Source of the DNA: Candidatus Latescibacterota bacterium
GTDB taxonomy: Bacteria > Latescibacterota > UBA2968 > UBA8231
Direction of reading: 5' to 3'
NCBI GenBank assembly: GCA_020852055.1
Contig: JADZBP010000163.1
Location: 1 to 40,295, forward strand
Length of the DNA stretch: 40,295 bases
Positions within the stretch are counted from its first letter, which is position 1; each line of letters begins with the position of its first letter. This document shows positions 1 through 8,427 of this stretch, piece after piece. Under the pieces are notes generated by a model. It did not search any database and had not been told where the DNA came from. It was given only the letters and a program-made list of their open reading frames with translations. A program made the position numbers and the translations under genes.

Positions 1-1438
1 CGAATATCGGTTCCGGTTTCAGTTTGCCGAACACCCGGTCTTGCGCGCCGGCTACATGGTACCAAAAAGGCGGATTGACTCCTTCGGAGCCGTCGAAGTA
101 GAAAAACTCGAATCCGGCATCCCAGAGTTCGGCAATCCCGTCCGCCACTTCATCCTGCAGGTCCGCGTATTGGTCGAGATACACACTGGTGGCGCCGAAT
201 TCGCTGACATCCAGCAGGCCGAACAGGGTACCGGCGGGCTGGGCCTGGACCAGGGTCCCGTCTATGCCGCGCCCACAGCCGTAGAATGTATAGGGAGGGG
301 TCGTGGTATACCCCTCATACGAGACCAGTTCCGTCCCGATCTTCAGCACCCGCCTATCCCCCGCCATCGTCGAATGGATGGGGTTTTGCTGGACATGGAT
401 CGTGGTGTCGGTCTGCCCCAGAGGCTTGGTCAGCGTGAAGATCCGCAAAAGATTCAGCCGGTGATCGGCCATGGGTGTGACGTACTGGCTGTCCCTGCCA
501 ATGTGGCTGTGGAGGAAGTGGCAGCCCGGAGTGATGCCTGCCTGTTTGATCTTGGTCAGCATCGCCTTCAGATCCGCTTTGCCCTGCGGATACTCCGGCC
601 GGTAGGCATCGTAGTTGCCGATGAGCCGGTACCCTCTGCTTTCGAGGAAGGCGGGATAGTAGATGTTCATGAGCCGGAAGCCGCCCAGCTTGGCGTACTC
701 GATCTGCTCATCGACATCGGTTGGATTCACGGTGCTCGTCCAATAGTACGAGGCATTGTAGAGACCGTGCCTGCGGCTGGCCACGCCATGGGGCAGGCCA
801 TACTCCTCCTCAACCGTGGCGATCTTGTCGAGCAACTCGCCTTTGGCACAGGTGATCAGTGCGGCCGTGACGCCGGTGAGTTTCACCTTTTCATCGGTGC
901 CCGCCTGCAGGATCCTATAGCCCTCACCCTCTTCCGAATCGACGTTCGCACCCGGATCTGCCGCCAGCACGTTGACCGCCACCTCATCGTCCCAGATCAC
1001 ATTCAGCCAGTCGCCCCAATGCCCCAATTCGCGGACAGGCAAGCGCAGGAACCACATCTCCGATATCGGCGGTTCGGTCATGACAATGCCGTAGGGTTCG
1101 GTCAGGTTGAACGCCTCCAGCGAGAATGCCAGGTAATCCTCCGTGATCTTAACCCTCACGGTGGCTTCCCAAGGGATCAGGTCGTACCCGATAACCAGCT
1201 TATCCCCTTCCTTCCGGACCGCATTGGCCTTGAAGGTAGTCCGCTTATTGGGGTATGCCAGTTTCACCTCATTCTGGTATGGACGCGGCTCCGTTATCGT
1301 ACTGACCGGGACCCTCTTCCCCTGTATCAGGAGTTCAGTATTGGTTGGCTTGAATACCAGGCTCTTGGCGATGCCATCGCTGGTGATGACCAGCCTCAGC
1401 TGTCGGTTCTCTAACACCACATCCTGCGTCTTGGTCAT
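1..1438 (-). CDS. Glycoside-hydrolase-like TIM-barrel protein (3' end outside window)
   Basis: The reading frame runs from an ATG at 1438, preceded by GGAGGAG, through 479 codons to the window edge, so the C-terminus is missing. The first ~210 residues look like a beta-sandwich. From about residue 225 a TIM-barrel-like region follows (YNASYYWTST, GGFRLMNIYYPAF, KQAGITPGCHFLHSHIG) and ends with DAGFEFFYFDGSEG near 440-452, where D449 is a plausible catalytic acid. This layout resembles alpha-galactosidase-like hydrolases, but I cannot name the GH family. Residues ~340-410 form a beta-rich insert (IGTELVSYEG, FYGCGRGIDGT). There is no signal peptide. It is the last gene of a minus-strand set with the mannonate-dehydratase-like and amidohydrolase genes, 80 bp downstream of the former. 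Its GC is visibly lower than the neighbours (32 of 60 bases in 1381-1440), which hints at recent transfer. Confidence 0.7.
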   Translation of the reverse strand, partial: MTKTQDVVLENRQLRLVITSDGIAKSLVFKPTNTELLIQGKRVPVSTITEPRPYQNEVKLAYPNKRTTFKANAVRKEGDKLVIGYDLIPWEATVRVKITEDYLAFSLEAFNLTEPYGIVMTEPPISEMWFLRLPVRELGHWGDWLNVIWDDEVAVNVLAADPGANVDSEEGEGYRILQAGTDEKVKLTGVTAALITCAKGELLDKIATVEEEYGLPHGVASRRHGLYNASYYWTSTVNPTDVDEQIEYAKLGGFRLMNIYYPAFLESRGYRLIGNYDAYRPEYPQGKADLKAMLTKIKQAGITPGCHFLHSHIGRDSQYVTPMADHRLNLLRIFTLTKPLGQTDTTIHVQQNPIHSTMAGDRRVLKIGTELVSYEGYTTTPPYTFYGCGRGIDGTLVQAQPAGTLFGLLDVSEFGATSVYLDQYADLQDEVADGIAELWDAGFEFFYFDGSEGVNPPFWYHVAGAQDRVFGKLKPEPIF

Positions 1439-1518
1439 GTTCAAACTCCTCCTAACCCTCAAATAGGCGGATTAAGGCAAAAACCAGGGCGGCGATCTTT
1501 TTTATCTCTCACTTCTCC

Positions 1519-2472
1519 TCAGAGCGTGGCCAGGGCCGCCAGCAGCGCCTTGAGGTACCCCACCGAATAGGCCAGGCCCTGTTCCACCAGCGGACCGTCC
1601 CCCTCGATGGCGGGGATGTGGTCTGGGTTGATGCAGCCGGAGAAGCCCACCCGCTTCAGCTCCAGCAGAATCTTGAAAGGATTGAGGTCGCCGTCGTCCA
1701 GCAGCACCTCCTCAAAGGCCCCGGCTGTGGCCAGGCTGCCGCGCACGTTGCGCAGGTGCACCATCAGAATCCGGCCCTTGCGGCCGTAGTTGTGCAGCTC
1801 GTCGAGGACCAGGCTGCTGCCGCCGGCTTCGGCGCGGGTGCCGCAGCAGTACAGGTACCCCACGCTGCGGCTGGGAAAGGCGTCGGTCACCCGGTGGTAC
1901 CCCAGGCCGCCCAGCGGCGTCTCCACATTGGGGGTGTCCGAGGGGTGGATGGCCAGTTTGACCCCGCACTGCTCGGCGATGGGCACCAAGTGGCTGTAGG
2001 CCAGGGAGAAGCGCTCCCACCACTTCTCCAGCTCCTCGGGCGAGGGCACGGCGGCCTGCGGCCGGGCCAGGGCCTCGCCGCGCGAGCGATACCCGCCCCG
2101 GTGCGTGGAGCGGTACGCCCGCATCTGCTGCGGGAAGGTATCCCCCTCGAAACGCTGGCGGGCGATGGGCAGCCCAGCCTCGCCAAAGACCCGCAGGGCC
2201 TGGCAGGAGTTGGCCAGTTCTTTATCGCCGCCCTTGCGGCCCTTGATGTACTTCTCGGTCAGATCGGGCAGGGTGACGCGGTTGATCTCCAGGCCGTAGG
2301 AGCCCACCTTCTTCTTGATCTTGAGCAGGGCGTCCAGGTCGGGATATCCCTGCTCCTTCACCCCGGGGAAATAACCGCCATTGCCGAAGTCGAGGCAGTC
2401 GACACCCAGCTGGGTCACCTTCTTCAGATAGCTGTCGGACAGGTCGCCGTGCCACACCGATATCTTGAGCAT
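1519..2472 (-). CDS. Mannonate dehydratase-like (UxuA-type) TIM-barrel enzyme
   Basis: 317 residues. The ATG at 2472 is preceded by GAGGAGA; a longer frame to 2547 lacks this support and runs into the upstream gene. UxuA dehydrates D-mannonate to 2-keto-3-deoxygluconate in glucuronate breakdown. The four metal ligands known from UxuA have clear counterparts: H176 in IHPSDTP, C209 in YCCGT, H239 in VHLRNV and D284 in NPDHIP. The fold is xylose-isomerase-like. At 317 residues it is shorter than most UxuA proteins (about 350-400), and HPSDTP and NPDHIP differ from the usual HPDDPP and RPDHG. The substrate may therefore be a different sugar acid. It lies 22 bp after the amidohydrolase gene, which has uronate-isomerase-like traits, so a uronate pathway is a reasonable inference. 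It should act in the cytoplasm, as no signal peptide is seen. Confidence 0.8.
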   Translation of the reverse strand: MLKISVWHGDLSDSYLKKVTQLGVDCLDFGNGGYFPGVKEQGYPDLDALLKIKKKVGSYGLEINRVTLPDLTEKYIKGRKGGDKELANSCQALRVFGEAGLPIARQRFEGDTFPQQMRAYRSTHRGGYRSRGEALARPQAAVPSPEELEKWWERFSLAYSHLVPIAEQCGVKLAIHPSDTPNVETPLGGLGYHRVTDAFPSRSVGYLYCCGTRAEAGGSSLVLDELHNYGRKGRILMVHLRNVRGSLATAGAFEEVLLDDGDLNPFKILLELKRVGFSGCINPDHIPAIEGDGPLVEQGLAYSVGYLKALLAALATL

Positions 2473-2494
2473 CGCTCTCTCCTCGTTTTTGTCT

Positions 2495-3808
2495 TCAGCG
2501 TTTCCAGTTGGCCAGGGTGCCCTGGTAGTCGAACAGTTCGTGTGCATTGCCCCGCATCAGCCGTTCCACCAGCACCGGCACCTCGCGGGGCGCCAGCCAG
2601 CCTTCGGCCACCAGCTCGTTGAGGGCCTGGGCCAGGCCGCGCCGGGCGATACGCGCATGTCCGGGCACCAGTTCGACGGGCATATAGTCGCCGCCGAAGG
2701 TGAGCAGCTTGTTGGCCGGCGCCGCCATCAGGAATTCCTTGACGAAACGCACCCCGGCCAGCGGGTTGATGATCCAGGCCCAGCACATATCGATGTACGC
2801 ATTGGGGTAGTGTTTGGCGACCGCGATGGCCTCGTCCTGGTACGGATAGGTGATGTGCATGATCACAAAAGGCGTGTCCGGATGCTGGCGCAGCAACTCG
2901 CACATATCGCCGGCATTGTGGCGCAGCCGGTTGAGCGGCATGTTGCTGTGGCCGGCATAGTACCCGGTGTGCAGCTTGACCGGCAGTTTGTACTCGGTGG
3001 CTTTGCGCACGCAGTAATGGAAGAGGTGGTCCTGGATGGCCTGGTGTTCCGCCGCATTGAGCTTGCCAGGATCGCGCAGGTACTGCTCAAAGAGCGGGGC
3101 CGCCGCCTGGGCGCTCACCTGGGCGTAGTCGAGTTTGCGGCCATAGGCGCTCTGGTTCTTCACGGCGATGGCCCGCGGCCCGTAGGTGGCGAAACACCAG
3201 TCGATGACCTGGTGCCAATCCTGCAGGGAACGCACCTCGCGGCCGGCGAGTTTGGCCACATAGGGCACATCGAGGCCGGTGCTGAGGCGCACGAAACTCA
3301 GGTCCTGGCACAGGAGTTCCGGCTGGGCCGTCTCCATGAGCAGGCCTTCCTCCAGGGAATTGACCTGGCAGTGCTCGACCAGGGAGACCTCCTTGAGCAC
3401 GTGTTGATAATACCCAGGCTTGATCAGGGCGGCCACCCGGTCCGAGACCTGCTGCACCGTCTCGGCGCTCAGGTCGTCGATGCCGTAGAGCATACGCACC
3501 GATTCGCGCACGTTCTGCAGATAACCGGTGTGCCGCGCCCGCTCGTAGTACTTGCCCACCAGCTTCCACTTTTCCTGGGGGGAACGGTCGGGCCGGAACA
3601 ACTGCTGGTAATCGGCCGGCAGCAGACCGGCCACCACCAGGTCCGAGTCGGCGTAGTGGCTCAAGAGCACGCTGAAGTCCCGCAGCGCCTGGGGCCGGAC
3701 CGCTTCTCCGGGGGCCTGCAGGCGGGTGGTTTCCTCCAGCAGATGTTCGTGGGTATCGACAAAGGGGGTCTCTTCGACCAGTTGGGCGATTTCTTCGGCG
3801 AGGCTCAT
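2495..3808 (-). CDS. Amidohydrolase_2-family metal-dependent enzyme (uronate-isomerase-like)
   Basis: 437 residues. The start at ATG 3808 is set by AGGAG in CCCAGGAGCAAG; the frame continues to 3865 without a further ribosome site. The amidohydrolase signature is complete: H20 and H22 in VDTHEH, K218 in AIAVKNQ, H281 in VKLHTGYY, H319 in IMHITYPY and D375 in TFGGDYMP. The size and the late FGGD motif resemble the branch containing glucuronate isomerase and related TIM-barrel enzymes. The following mannonate-dehydratase-like gene (22 bp away) fits a sugar-acid role. The exact reaction (isomerisation, lactone hydrolysis or decarboxylation) cannot be read from the sequence. It is the first gene of the minus-strand cluster that reaches the left edge, and it is transcribed divergently from the thioesterase gene. 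No signal peptide is seen, so it is probably cytoplasmic. Confidence 0.8.
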   Translation of the reverse strand: MSLAEEIAQLVEETPFVDTHEHLLEETTRLQAPGEAVRPQALRDFSVLLSHYADSDLVVAGLLPADYQQLFRPDRSPQEKWKLVGKYYERARHTGYLQNVRESVRMLYGIDDLSAETVQQVSDRVAALIKPGYYQHVLKEVSLVEHCQVNSLEEGLLMETAQPELLCQDLSFVRLSTGLDVPYVAKLAGREVRSLQDWHQVIDWCFATYGPRAIAVKNQSAYGRKLDYAQVSAQAAAPLFEQYLRDPGKLNAAEHQAIQDHLFHYCVRKATEYKLPVKLHTGYYAGHSNMPLNRLRHNAGDMCELLRQHPDTPFVIMHITYPYQDEAIAVAKHYPNAYIDMCWAWIINPLAGVRFVKEFLMAAPANKLLTFGGDYMPVELVPGHARIARRGLAQALNELVAEGWLAPREVPVLVERLMRGNAHELFDYQGTLANWKR

Positions 3809-3839
3809 CTTGCTCCTGGGGGGTTGGCGTGGCGGCCAC

Positions 3840-3848
3840 AATATATCA
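3840..3848 (-). promoter_or_regulatory. Extended -10 promoter for the amidohydrolase operon
   Basis: On the minus strand the sequence reads TGATATATT, an extended -10 element (TGn then TATATT), about 31 bp before the ATG at 3808. No convincing -35 box is present at 17 bp. The position leaves room for a short leader that contains the AGGAG ribosome site. Confidence 0.45.
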
Positions 3849-3896
3849 CTTTTCCCGGATATCATCCATCGGGAGAGCGAGGAGAGCGAGGAGAAG

Positions 3897-4331
3897 ATGA
3901 ACGGGGGGAATTACTGTTTTAGCCTGGAATTGGCGGTGCGCGACTACGAGTGCGACCTGCAGGGGGTGGTCAACAACGCGGTGTACCTCAACTACCTGGA
4001 GCATACCCGCCACGAGTACCTCAAAACCCTGGGCCTGGATTTCGCCGGCCTGCACCAGCAGGGCTGCGACCTGGTGCTGACCCGCTGCGAGCTGGACTAC
4101 CGGTCGCCCCTGCGCAGCGGCGACCGTTTTGTGGTGCGCCTGCGGCTGGAGCGCGAGAGCCGGCTGCGTTTCGCTTTCCTGCAGGATATCTACCGCCTGC
4201 CCGACGAGCGCCTGGTGCTGCAGGCCAGGGCCATCGGCACCGGCCTGATCGGGGGCCGCCCGGCCCTGCCCCCGGAAATGCAGGCCCTCCTCGAACAAGG
4301 AGAGCGCCCCGACCCCTCCCTCAGGCGGTGA
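3897..4331 (+). CDS. Acyl-CoA thioesterase, hotdog fold (4-HBA-CoA thioesterase/YbgC type)
   Basis: 144 residues, the usual size for a single hotdog domain. The N-terminal motif [29 protein letters not shown] stretch (residues ~12-37) is the YbgC/FadM signature, with the conserved D19 followed by QGVVNNAVY and Y/E positions on the central helix. The family hydrolyses acyl-CoA or aryl-CoA thioesters in the cytoplasm. The ATG at 3897 follows GAGGAGAAG. The 24 bases before it contain two exact copies of GAGAGCGAG (3873-3881 and 3882-3890), giving several overlapping ribosome-site-like stretches. It is a single-gene unit, divergent from the amidohydrolase operon and convergent with the Rieske gene, whose stop lies 11 bp inside its 3' end. 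The substrate cannot be deduced from the context. Confidence 0.88.
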   Translation: MNGGNYCFSLELAVRDYECDLQGVVNNAVYLNYLEHTRHEYLKTLGLDFAGLHQQGCDLVLTRCELDYRSPLRSGDRFVVRLRLERESRLRFAFLQDIYRLPDERLVLQARAIGTGLIGGRPALPPEMQALLEQGERPDPSLRR

Positions 4332-4791
4332 GGGTCAGGGTCGTCCCCTTCAACGCGGTCTTGGCCGGGGGCAGGTTTTTCTTGGCCGGGCCTTTGGTCA
4401 CCTTGCCGGTTACATCGAATTTGGAGCCGTGGCAGGGGCAGCTGATCACCCCTTTGGCGTCGGGCAGCTTCACCTCGCAGCCGTTGTGGGTGCAGGTCGA
4501 GGAGATGGCCGTGTAGGCGGTCGCGGTCGAGCGCATCACGATCAGCTTGACCCCGTTCTTGTTCACCTTCACCGCGCCGCCCACCTTCTTCAGCGCCGCG
4601 TTTTCCTTGGCATTCAGATCCAGGGTGAGGGTGGTGACCGCCACCTTGGCCGCCGGGTCCTCGCCCTCGGTGGAAGCGGCTGTCGGCGATTCGGCACAAC
4701 TCTCCAGCACCAGGGTCAGCAGCGAGCCGCTGAGCACCACCTGTGCCGATCTGAGGGCAAAAGCCCTGCGGCTCAAGATCGATTCTGCCAT
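4321..4791 (-). CDS. Rieske [2Fe-2S] protein with Tat-like signal, probable lipoprotein
   Basis: 156 residues. The Rieske cluster motifs are complete: C100-T-H102 with C105 (CTHNGC), and C118-P-C120-H121 (CPCHGSKFD). C105 and C120 are placed to form the disulphide typical of high-potential Rieske domains. The N-terminus reads SRRAF followed by a hydrophobic stretch and LES-C32, so a Tat signal and a weak lipobox are both plausible, and the protein would act outside the cytoplasmic membrane. Residues 33-50 are a Ser/Thr/Ala/Glu-rich linker. Such small exported Rieske proteins carry electrons, but no cytochrome b or c gene is next to it. GAGGAGGG precedes the ATG. It follows the kelch gene by 71 bp in the same direction and may be the last gene of that operon. 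Its stop overlaps the 3' end of the thioesterase gene by 11 bp. Confidence 0.88.
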   Translation of the reverse strand: MAESILSRRAFALRSAQVVLSGSLLTLVLESCAESPTAASTEGEDPAAKVAVTTLTLDLNAKENAALKKVGGAVKVNKNGVKLIVMRSTATAYTAISSTCTHNGCEVKLPDAKGVISCPCHGSKFDVTGKVTKGPAKKNLPPAKTALKGTTLTLTA

Positions 4792-4862
4792 GGAATCCCT
4801 CCTCTTGTTGGGTTTGTCGATGATTCACTGTCGACGTTTGGACCTGAGCGGGGGTTCCGCCG

Positions 4863-6275
4863 CTAAGGCACTGCCAATATATGCAGCGTATAGCCCTGCC
4901 GGGTATACTCCCCCTCCTGGTCATACGCCTCGATCCCCACCTCCACCTCCCCCACCTCTTCCGGCATCCCCCAGACCAGCCCCGATCCGGCGTCCACCCG
5001 CAACCACCCCGGCCCCTCCACCAACCGGTAGCGCACCGGCCCGCCGCTCTGGTTGAAATCGGCGCGGGCCTGGTAGCGGTACTGGGCGCCGGTAAACTCC
5101 TCGACCACCGGCGAACTGAGGAAACAGAGGCCGGGAATATCGAGGCACCACACATCGTTGGTCAACGGCCAGGAGTTGCCACCCACCACCCACAGCTTAC
5201 CGGCAAAGACGTAGGCCGACAATTCGTGCCTGGCCGACCAGCCCTCGGGGCAGGACAACTCCCGCCACTCGACCCCGTCGGCCGAGTACCAGGTGTCGGC
5301 GAAGTTGTTCCAGGTGGGCTCGGCGCGGAACCCGCCCAGCAGCCACAGGCGGTGCTGATAACTGAGGGCCGTGCTCCAGATCCGCCCCGGCCAGGGCGCC
5401 TCGTCCAGGGCCTTGGTCCAGTTTCGGCCGTCGGGCGAAGACCACACCTCGCGGTACGCCTTGAAGGGATGATAACTGGTGATGCCCCCGCCCACCAGCC
5501 ACAACTGCCCCTGGTGCACCGCCAGCATACTGAACACCTGCCGGGGGGACCAGGGCGCTTTGGCGGTCTCCTTAACCCATTGTTTCCCGTCAGTCGAGGA
5601 CCACACGTCGGCGTGCAGGGCCCCGTTGCTCTTGCCGCCCAGCACCCACATGCGGCCGGCAAAAACCGCCCCGCCGGTGGCGTACCGCCCCTTCCAGGGG
5701 GTCTGGCCGTTCACCTTTTCCCAGTGCGACCCGTCGGCCGAGGCAAAGAGGGTGCCCTCGTTGTCGGCCACCCACATCCGCCCCTCGTACACCCAGTTCA
5801 CCGGGATATTGATGCCGCTCGCCGAGGGAATCGCGCCCTCCTGGCGCCATTCCACCCCGTCCGCCGAACTCCACACATCCGCCACCAGGCCGGGGGTGTA
5901 GCCACCCAGAATCCACATCCGATCCTTGAACACCACCTCCCCGGCCGAGTCCCGCGCCGACCAGGGAGCCTGTTCCTGCACCCGCACCCAGGTGGGGGCG
6001 GGGTGGGCGCGGACCACCTTCACCTCGTACCCGCCCGGCTCCACCCGCAACACGTTCCGCCCCACCTGCAGGGGCACCGGGCTGGAGGGCTGGCCGCTGG
6101 CGGCCGGCAATCCATTCACCTGCAGGGCGGCACTCGGATCGCCGGCTTCGGCGGTGAGCGAGACGGCCCCGACGCTGTGGGCGACGTATACCGTGTACTG
6201 CCGCCGTCCCGGACTGAAGCCGGGGGAGAGTTTGCCCGGGCTGATGGCCAGGGCTTTCAGGCTGGGCTGATCCAT
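4863..6275 (-). CDS. Kelch-type beta-propeller protein with cadherin-like and putative Ig (He_PIG) domains
   Basis: 470 residues. Residues ~5-55 (LKALAISPGKLSPGFSP) match the cadherin-like beta-sandwich pattern often found in surface proteins. Residues ~95-395 hold about six kelch-like blades with the recurring pattern RMWxLGG...DVWSSxDGxxW, forming a propeller. Residues ~395-468 (GAQYRYQARA, GLVWGMPEEVG) look like a He_PIG Ig-like domain. These domains are usually extracellular, yet the protein starts MDQPSLKALAISPG with no signal peptide, and I see no better upstream start. The ATG at 6275 has GGAGG and lies 10 bp after the stop of the DUF455/ATP-grasp gene, so the two are co-transcribed. 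Its role is unknown; a binding or display scaffold is possible. No catalytic residues are recognised. Confidence 0.8.
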   Translation of the reverse strand: MDQPSLKALAISPGKLSPGFSPGRRQYTVYVAHSVGAVSLTAEAGDPSAALQVNGLPAASGQPSSPVPLQVGRNVLRVEPGGYEVKVVRAHPAPTWVRVQEQAPWSARDSAGEVVFKDRMWILGGYTPGLVADVWSSADGVEWRQEGAIPSASGINIPVNWVYEGRMWVADNEGTLFASADGSHWEKVNGQTPWKGRYATGGAVFAGRMWVLGGKSNGALHADVWSSTDGKQWVKETAKAPWSPRQVFSMLAVHQGQLWLVGGGITSYHPFKAYREVWSSPDGRNWTKALDEAPWPGRIWSTALSYQHRLWLLGGFRAEPTWNNFADTWYSADGVEWRELSCPEGWSARHELSAYVFAGKLWVVGGNSWPLTNDVWCLDIPGLCFLSSPVVEEFTGAQYRYQARADFNQSGGPVRYRLVEGPGWLRVDAGSGLVWGMPEEVGEVEVGIEAYDQEGEYTRQGYTLHILAVP

Positions 6276-6285
6276 GACGACCTCC

Positions 6286-8409
6286 TCAACAGTATTTCAT
6301 CCACTCACCCACCTTGCCCGGCAGGCCGGCGAAGTATGCCTTGCATTCCTCCAGCGATTCCCCCACCAGGAGCAGGGTGGCAAAGGCCTGCGCCCGGGCG
6401 GGGTCGGTGGTAGAGATCACGCCCCGGGAAAGGTGCTCGCCCTTCAGTTCCACGGGGAAACGCTCCTCCAGATGCGCCGCGAAGGCCGGGATACCCGCAA
6501 AACCGGCGCTCTCCACCTGGCGGTGGTTGAGGATCAGCCACAGGGCCGTGCGCGAAGCGTTCACCCGCCGGGCCAGGCCCAGGGCCACCCGCCCCATGGT
6601 GAAGCGGGGATTGATCTCGACGATGGGTTTGAGCCGCAGCCGCCCCCCCTGGCGAAAGACCAGGGCGTCCACGCCCAGGGGCCCGGTGTATCCGGAGCCG
6701 GCCAGGCGGCCGGCCAGAAAACCGGCCAGGGTTTCGAAGAAGCGCCAGAGCCGGCGCTGGTCGCGGCCCTCGCCGCAGAGGAAACGCCGCCCTTCCTGGT
6801 CCAATCCCCCGAGGGGCTGGCTGACAAAAGAGCCACAGTACTGGCCGCGGGGATCGGTAAAGAAACGCGTCCAACCCAGGAGTCGGCCCCGACCTCCCTG
6901 GTCGATCTCCACCTGCGCCGACAGATCCACCACCTTCTCCAGCCAGGGCTCCACCACCACCTCGCCCTGCGCCTCCAGCAAGCGGGCCACCTGCGCCAAC
7001 TGATCCGCCCTGGGCTGCAGCGGCGCCAGGCGCACCTGGCTCTGGCCGGCGGCGCCAAAAACCCCTTTCACCACCACCCGCTCCCAGCCCTCGGCCACCA
7101 GGCGGGCCAACTGGACCCCGACCTCCTCCATGCTGGCGCAGGCCCAACCCACTACCAGCGCGTTGGCCAACCACTCTTCATCATATAGGCGCAGAAAATC
7201 GCGCAGCGCTGCCGCACTCCAGGCCTTGGAATAAAGAGATCGCCATTCCTCCCGCCACCCCTGCGGCAGCGAAAGCTGTTCGCGCAGAGGCGCCGCCACC
7301 CGCTCCACCTGCGGGCTCCAGCCCCAGGGCCGCAGGTCGCGCAACTTGCGCCGGACCAGCTCACCGGTCAAGGGGCTGCCCGGCGGGTGCTCCACCAGTT
7401 CCGGGATGGCGAAGCCGGCCCGGCCCAGGCGGCGCAGAAAGGGCAGCGAAGGCCGCTGGGGCAGCAGGACCACGTCGTCGGGGGCGCACAGGTACAGGGG
7501 TAGCAGCGCCAGGTCCTCGGCGAGCTGGCGCACCGGCTGCGAGGGGGTGAAGCCCGGCCGGATCACCTGGCTCTCGCAGGAAGGGTCGAACCAGTACACC
7601 GAAGGGCAGCGCCCTTTGGAGCGGGTATAGACCTCCAGCTCATCGATGAAGGCCGCCGACAGGCCCGCCTCCTGCCGGCCCTCGCGGTTGAAACCGATGC
7701 CTTTGGCGCGGCTGGGGGTGAGGGGCATCTGCAGCACCCCCTGGTACGCCTCCCACTCCGAAAGGGCCGGATCGCGCCAGCGGTTGAACCACAACAACCC
7801 GTGTTTGACGTGACCGATCTCGTCGCGATAGATGCGGTCGAGGATCAGGGCGGTGTCGCCGTCGCCCAGTTGCTGGTAGGCGGCGGCGTAGTGCCGGGCA
7901 TAGTCGAGGTTGGCCTGCTCCAGGGTGAGGCTGAGGCGGGCGACGAAGTCCAGCGGGCTGGGCGAGGGGGCGATGGCCCGCCAGAAGAAGTCGCTGACCG
8001 GGATCTGCCCGAACGCCACCCCGACGGCGGCCAGCCGCTCCAGGTACAGGCGCACGTGTTCCTGCTCGTCCTTGAGGGTCTGCACCAGGCCGCGGCGGAA
8101 CTTTTCGGGTGCCTGGGGGAAACGCAACAGGGCCAGGGCCAGCAGTTCGAGGGCCAGCAGTTCGTGGTTGGCGAAGAAGTGCAGCACCAGGCCCCGCTCC
8201 TTCTCGGTGTGCAGCTGGCGCAACTCGGCGAAGCGCACCCGCTGGCGCTGGTGGTAGCGGTCCAGGGCCAGGGAGGGGGGCCGACCCGGCGCCTCGGGCA
8301 GGGCCAGGGCCGGGCCCGGACACTCGTCCTGGTACTGGTCGAGGGGGAGCAGTTTATCTTCGAGGGTGGTGCCGAAGAGGATGCGCTCGGCGAAGAGGCG
8401 TATTTCCAT
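6286..8409 (-). CDS. DUF455 ferritin-like domain fused to an ATP-grasp-like domain
   Basis: 707 residues in two parts. Residues ~1-270 are a DUF455-type four-helix domain related to MiaE and ferritins, with diiron-type ligands: E83 in ANHE, E117-H118 in DEQEH, and E197 with H200 in RDEIGH. Residues ~400-690 look like an ATP-grasp fold: K448 in VVVKGVFGAAGQ, E487 in VVVEPWLE, then the metal-binding end E598 and N600 in VEINPRFTMG. ATP-grasp enzymes join a carboxylate to an amine or thiol through an acyl phosphate; ferritin-like enzymes of this class can hydroxylate. A bifunctional tailoring enzyme is inferred; the substrate is unknown. No signal peptide is seen. The start at ATG 8409 has no strong ribosome site. 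It is the first gene of a set with the kelch and Rieske genes and is divergent from the enolase-family gene. Confidence 0.72.
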   Translation of the reverse strand: MEIRLFAERILFGTTLEDKLLPLDQYQDECPGPALALPEAPGRPPSLALDRYHQRQRVRFAELRQLHTEKERGLVLHFFANHELLALELLALALLRFPQAPEKFRRGLVQTLKDEQEHVRLYLERLAAVGVAFGQIPVSDFFWRAIAPSPSPLDFVARLSLTLEQANLDYARHYAAAYQQLGDGDTALILDRIYRDEIGHVKHGLLWFNRWRDPALSEWEAYQGVLQMPLTPSRAKGIGFNREGRQEAGLSAAFIDELEVYTRSKGRCPSVYWFDPSCESQVIRPGFTPSQPVRQLAEDLALLPLYLCAPDDVVLLPQRPSLPFLRRLGRAGFAIPELVEHPPGSPLTGELVRRKLRDLRPWGWSPQVERVAAPLREQLSLPQGWREEWRSLYSKAWSAAALRDFLRLYDEEWLANALVVGWACASMEEVGVQLARLVAEGWERVVVKGVFGAAGQSQVRLAPLQPRADQLAQVARLLEAQGEVVVEPWLEKVVDLSAQVEIDQGGRGRLLGWTRFFTDPRGQYCGSFVSQPLGGLDQEGRRFLCGEGRDQRRLWRFFETLAGFLAGRLAGSGYTGPLGVDALVFRQGGRLRLKPIVEINPRFTMGRVALGLARRVNASRTALWLILNHRQVESAGFAGIPAFAAHLEERFPVELKGEHLSRGVISTTDPARAQAFATLLLVGESLEECKAYFAGLPGKVGEWMKYC

Positions 8410-8427
8410 GGACAGAGACAGTCCCTA

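Noticed and set aside
41..1414. Long open frame on the plus strand at the left edge (457 codons).
   Set aside because: The minus strand holds a frame with a ribosome site, domain-like sequence and operon context; the plus-strand product has no recognisable motif.
2465..3922. Plus-strand frame of 485 codons opposite the amidohydrolase gene.
   Set aside because: It mirrors the amidohydrolase gene, has no family features and no ribosome site, a common artefact in GC-rich DNA.
4881..6413. Plus-strand frame of 510 codons opposite the kelch gene.
   Set aside because: Pro/His/Arg-rich translation without domains; the minus strand encodes a clear propeller.
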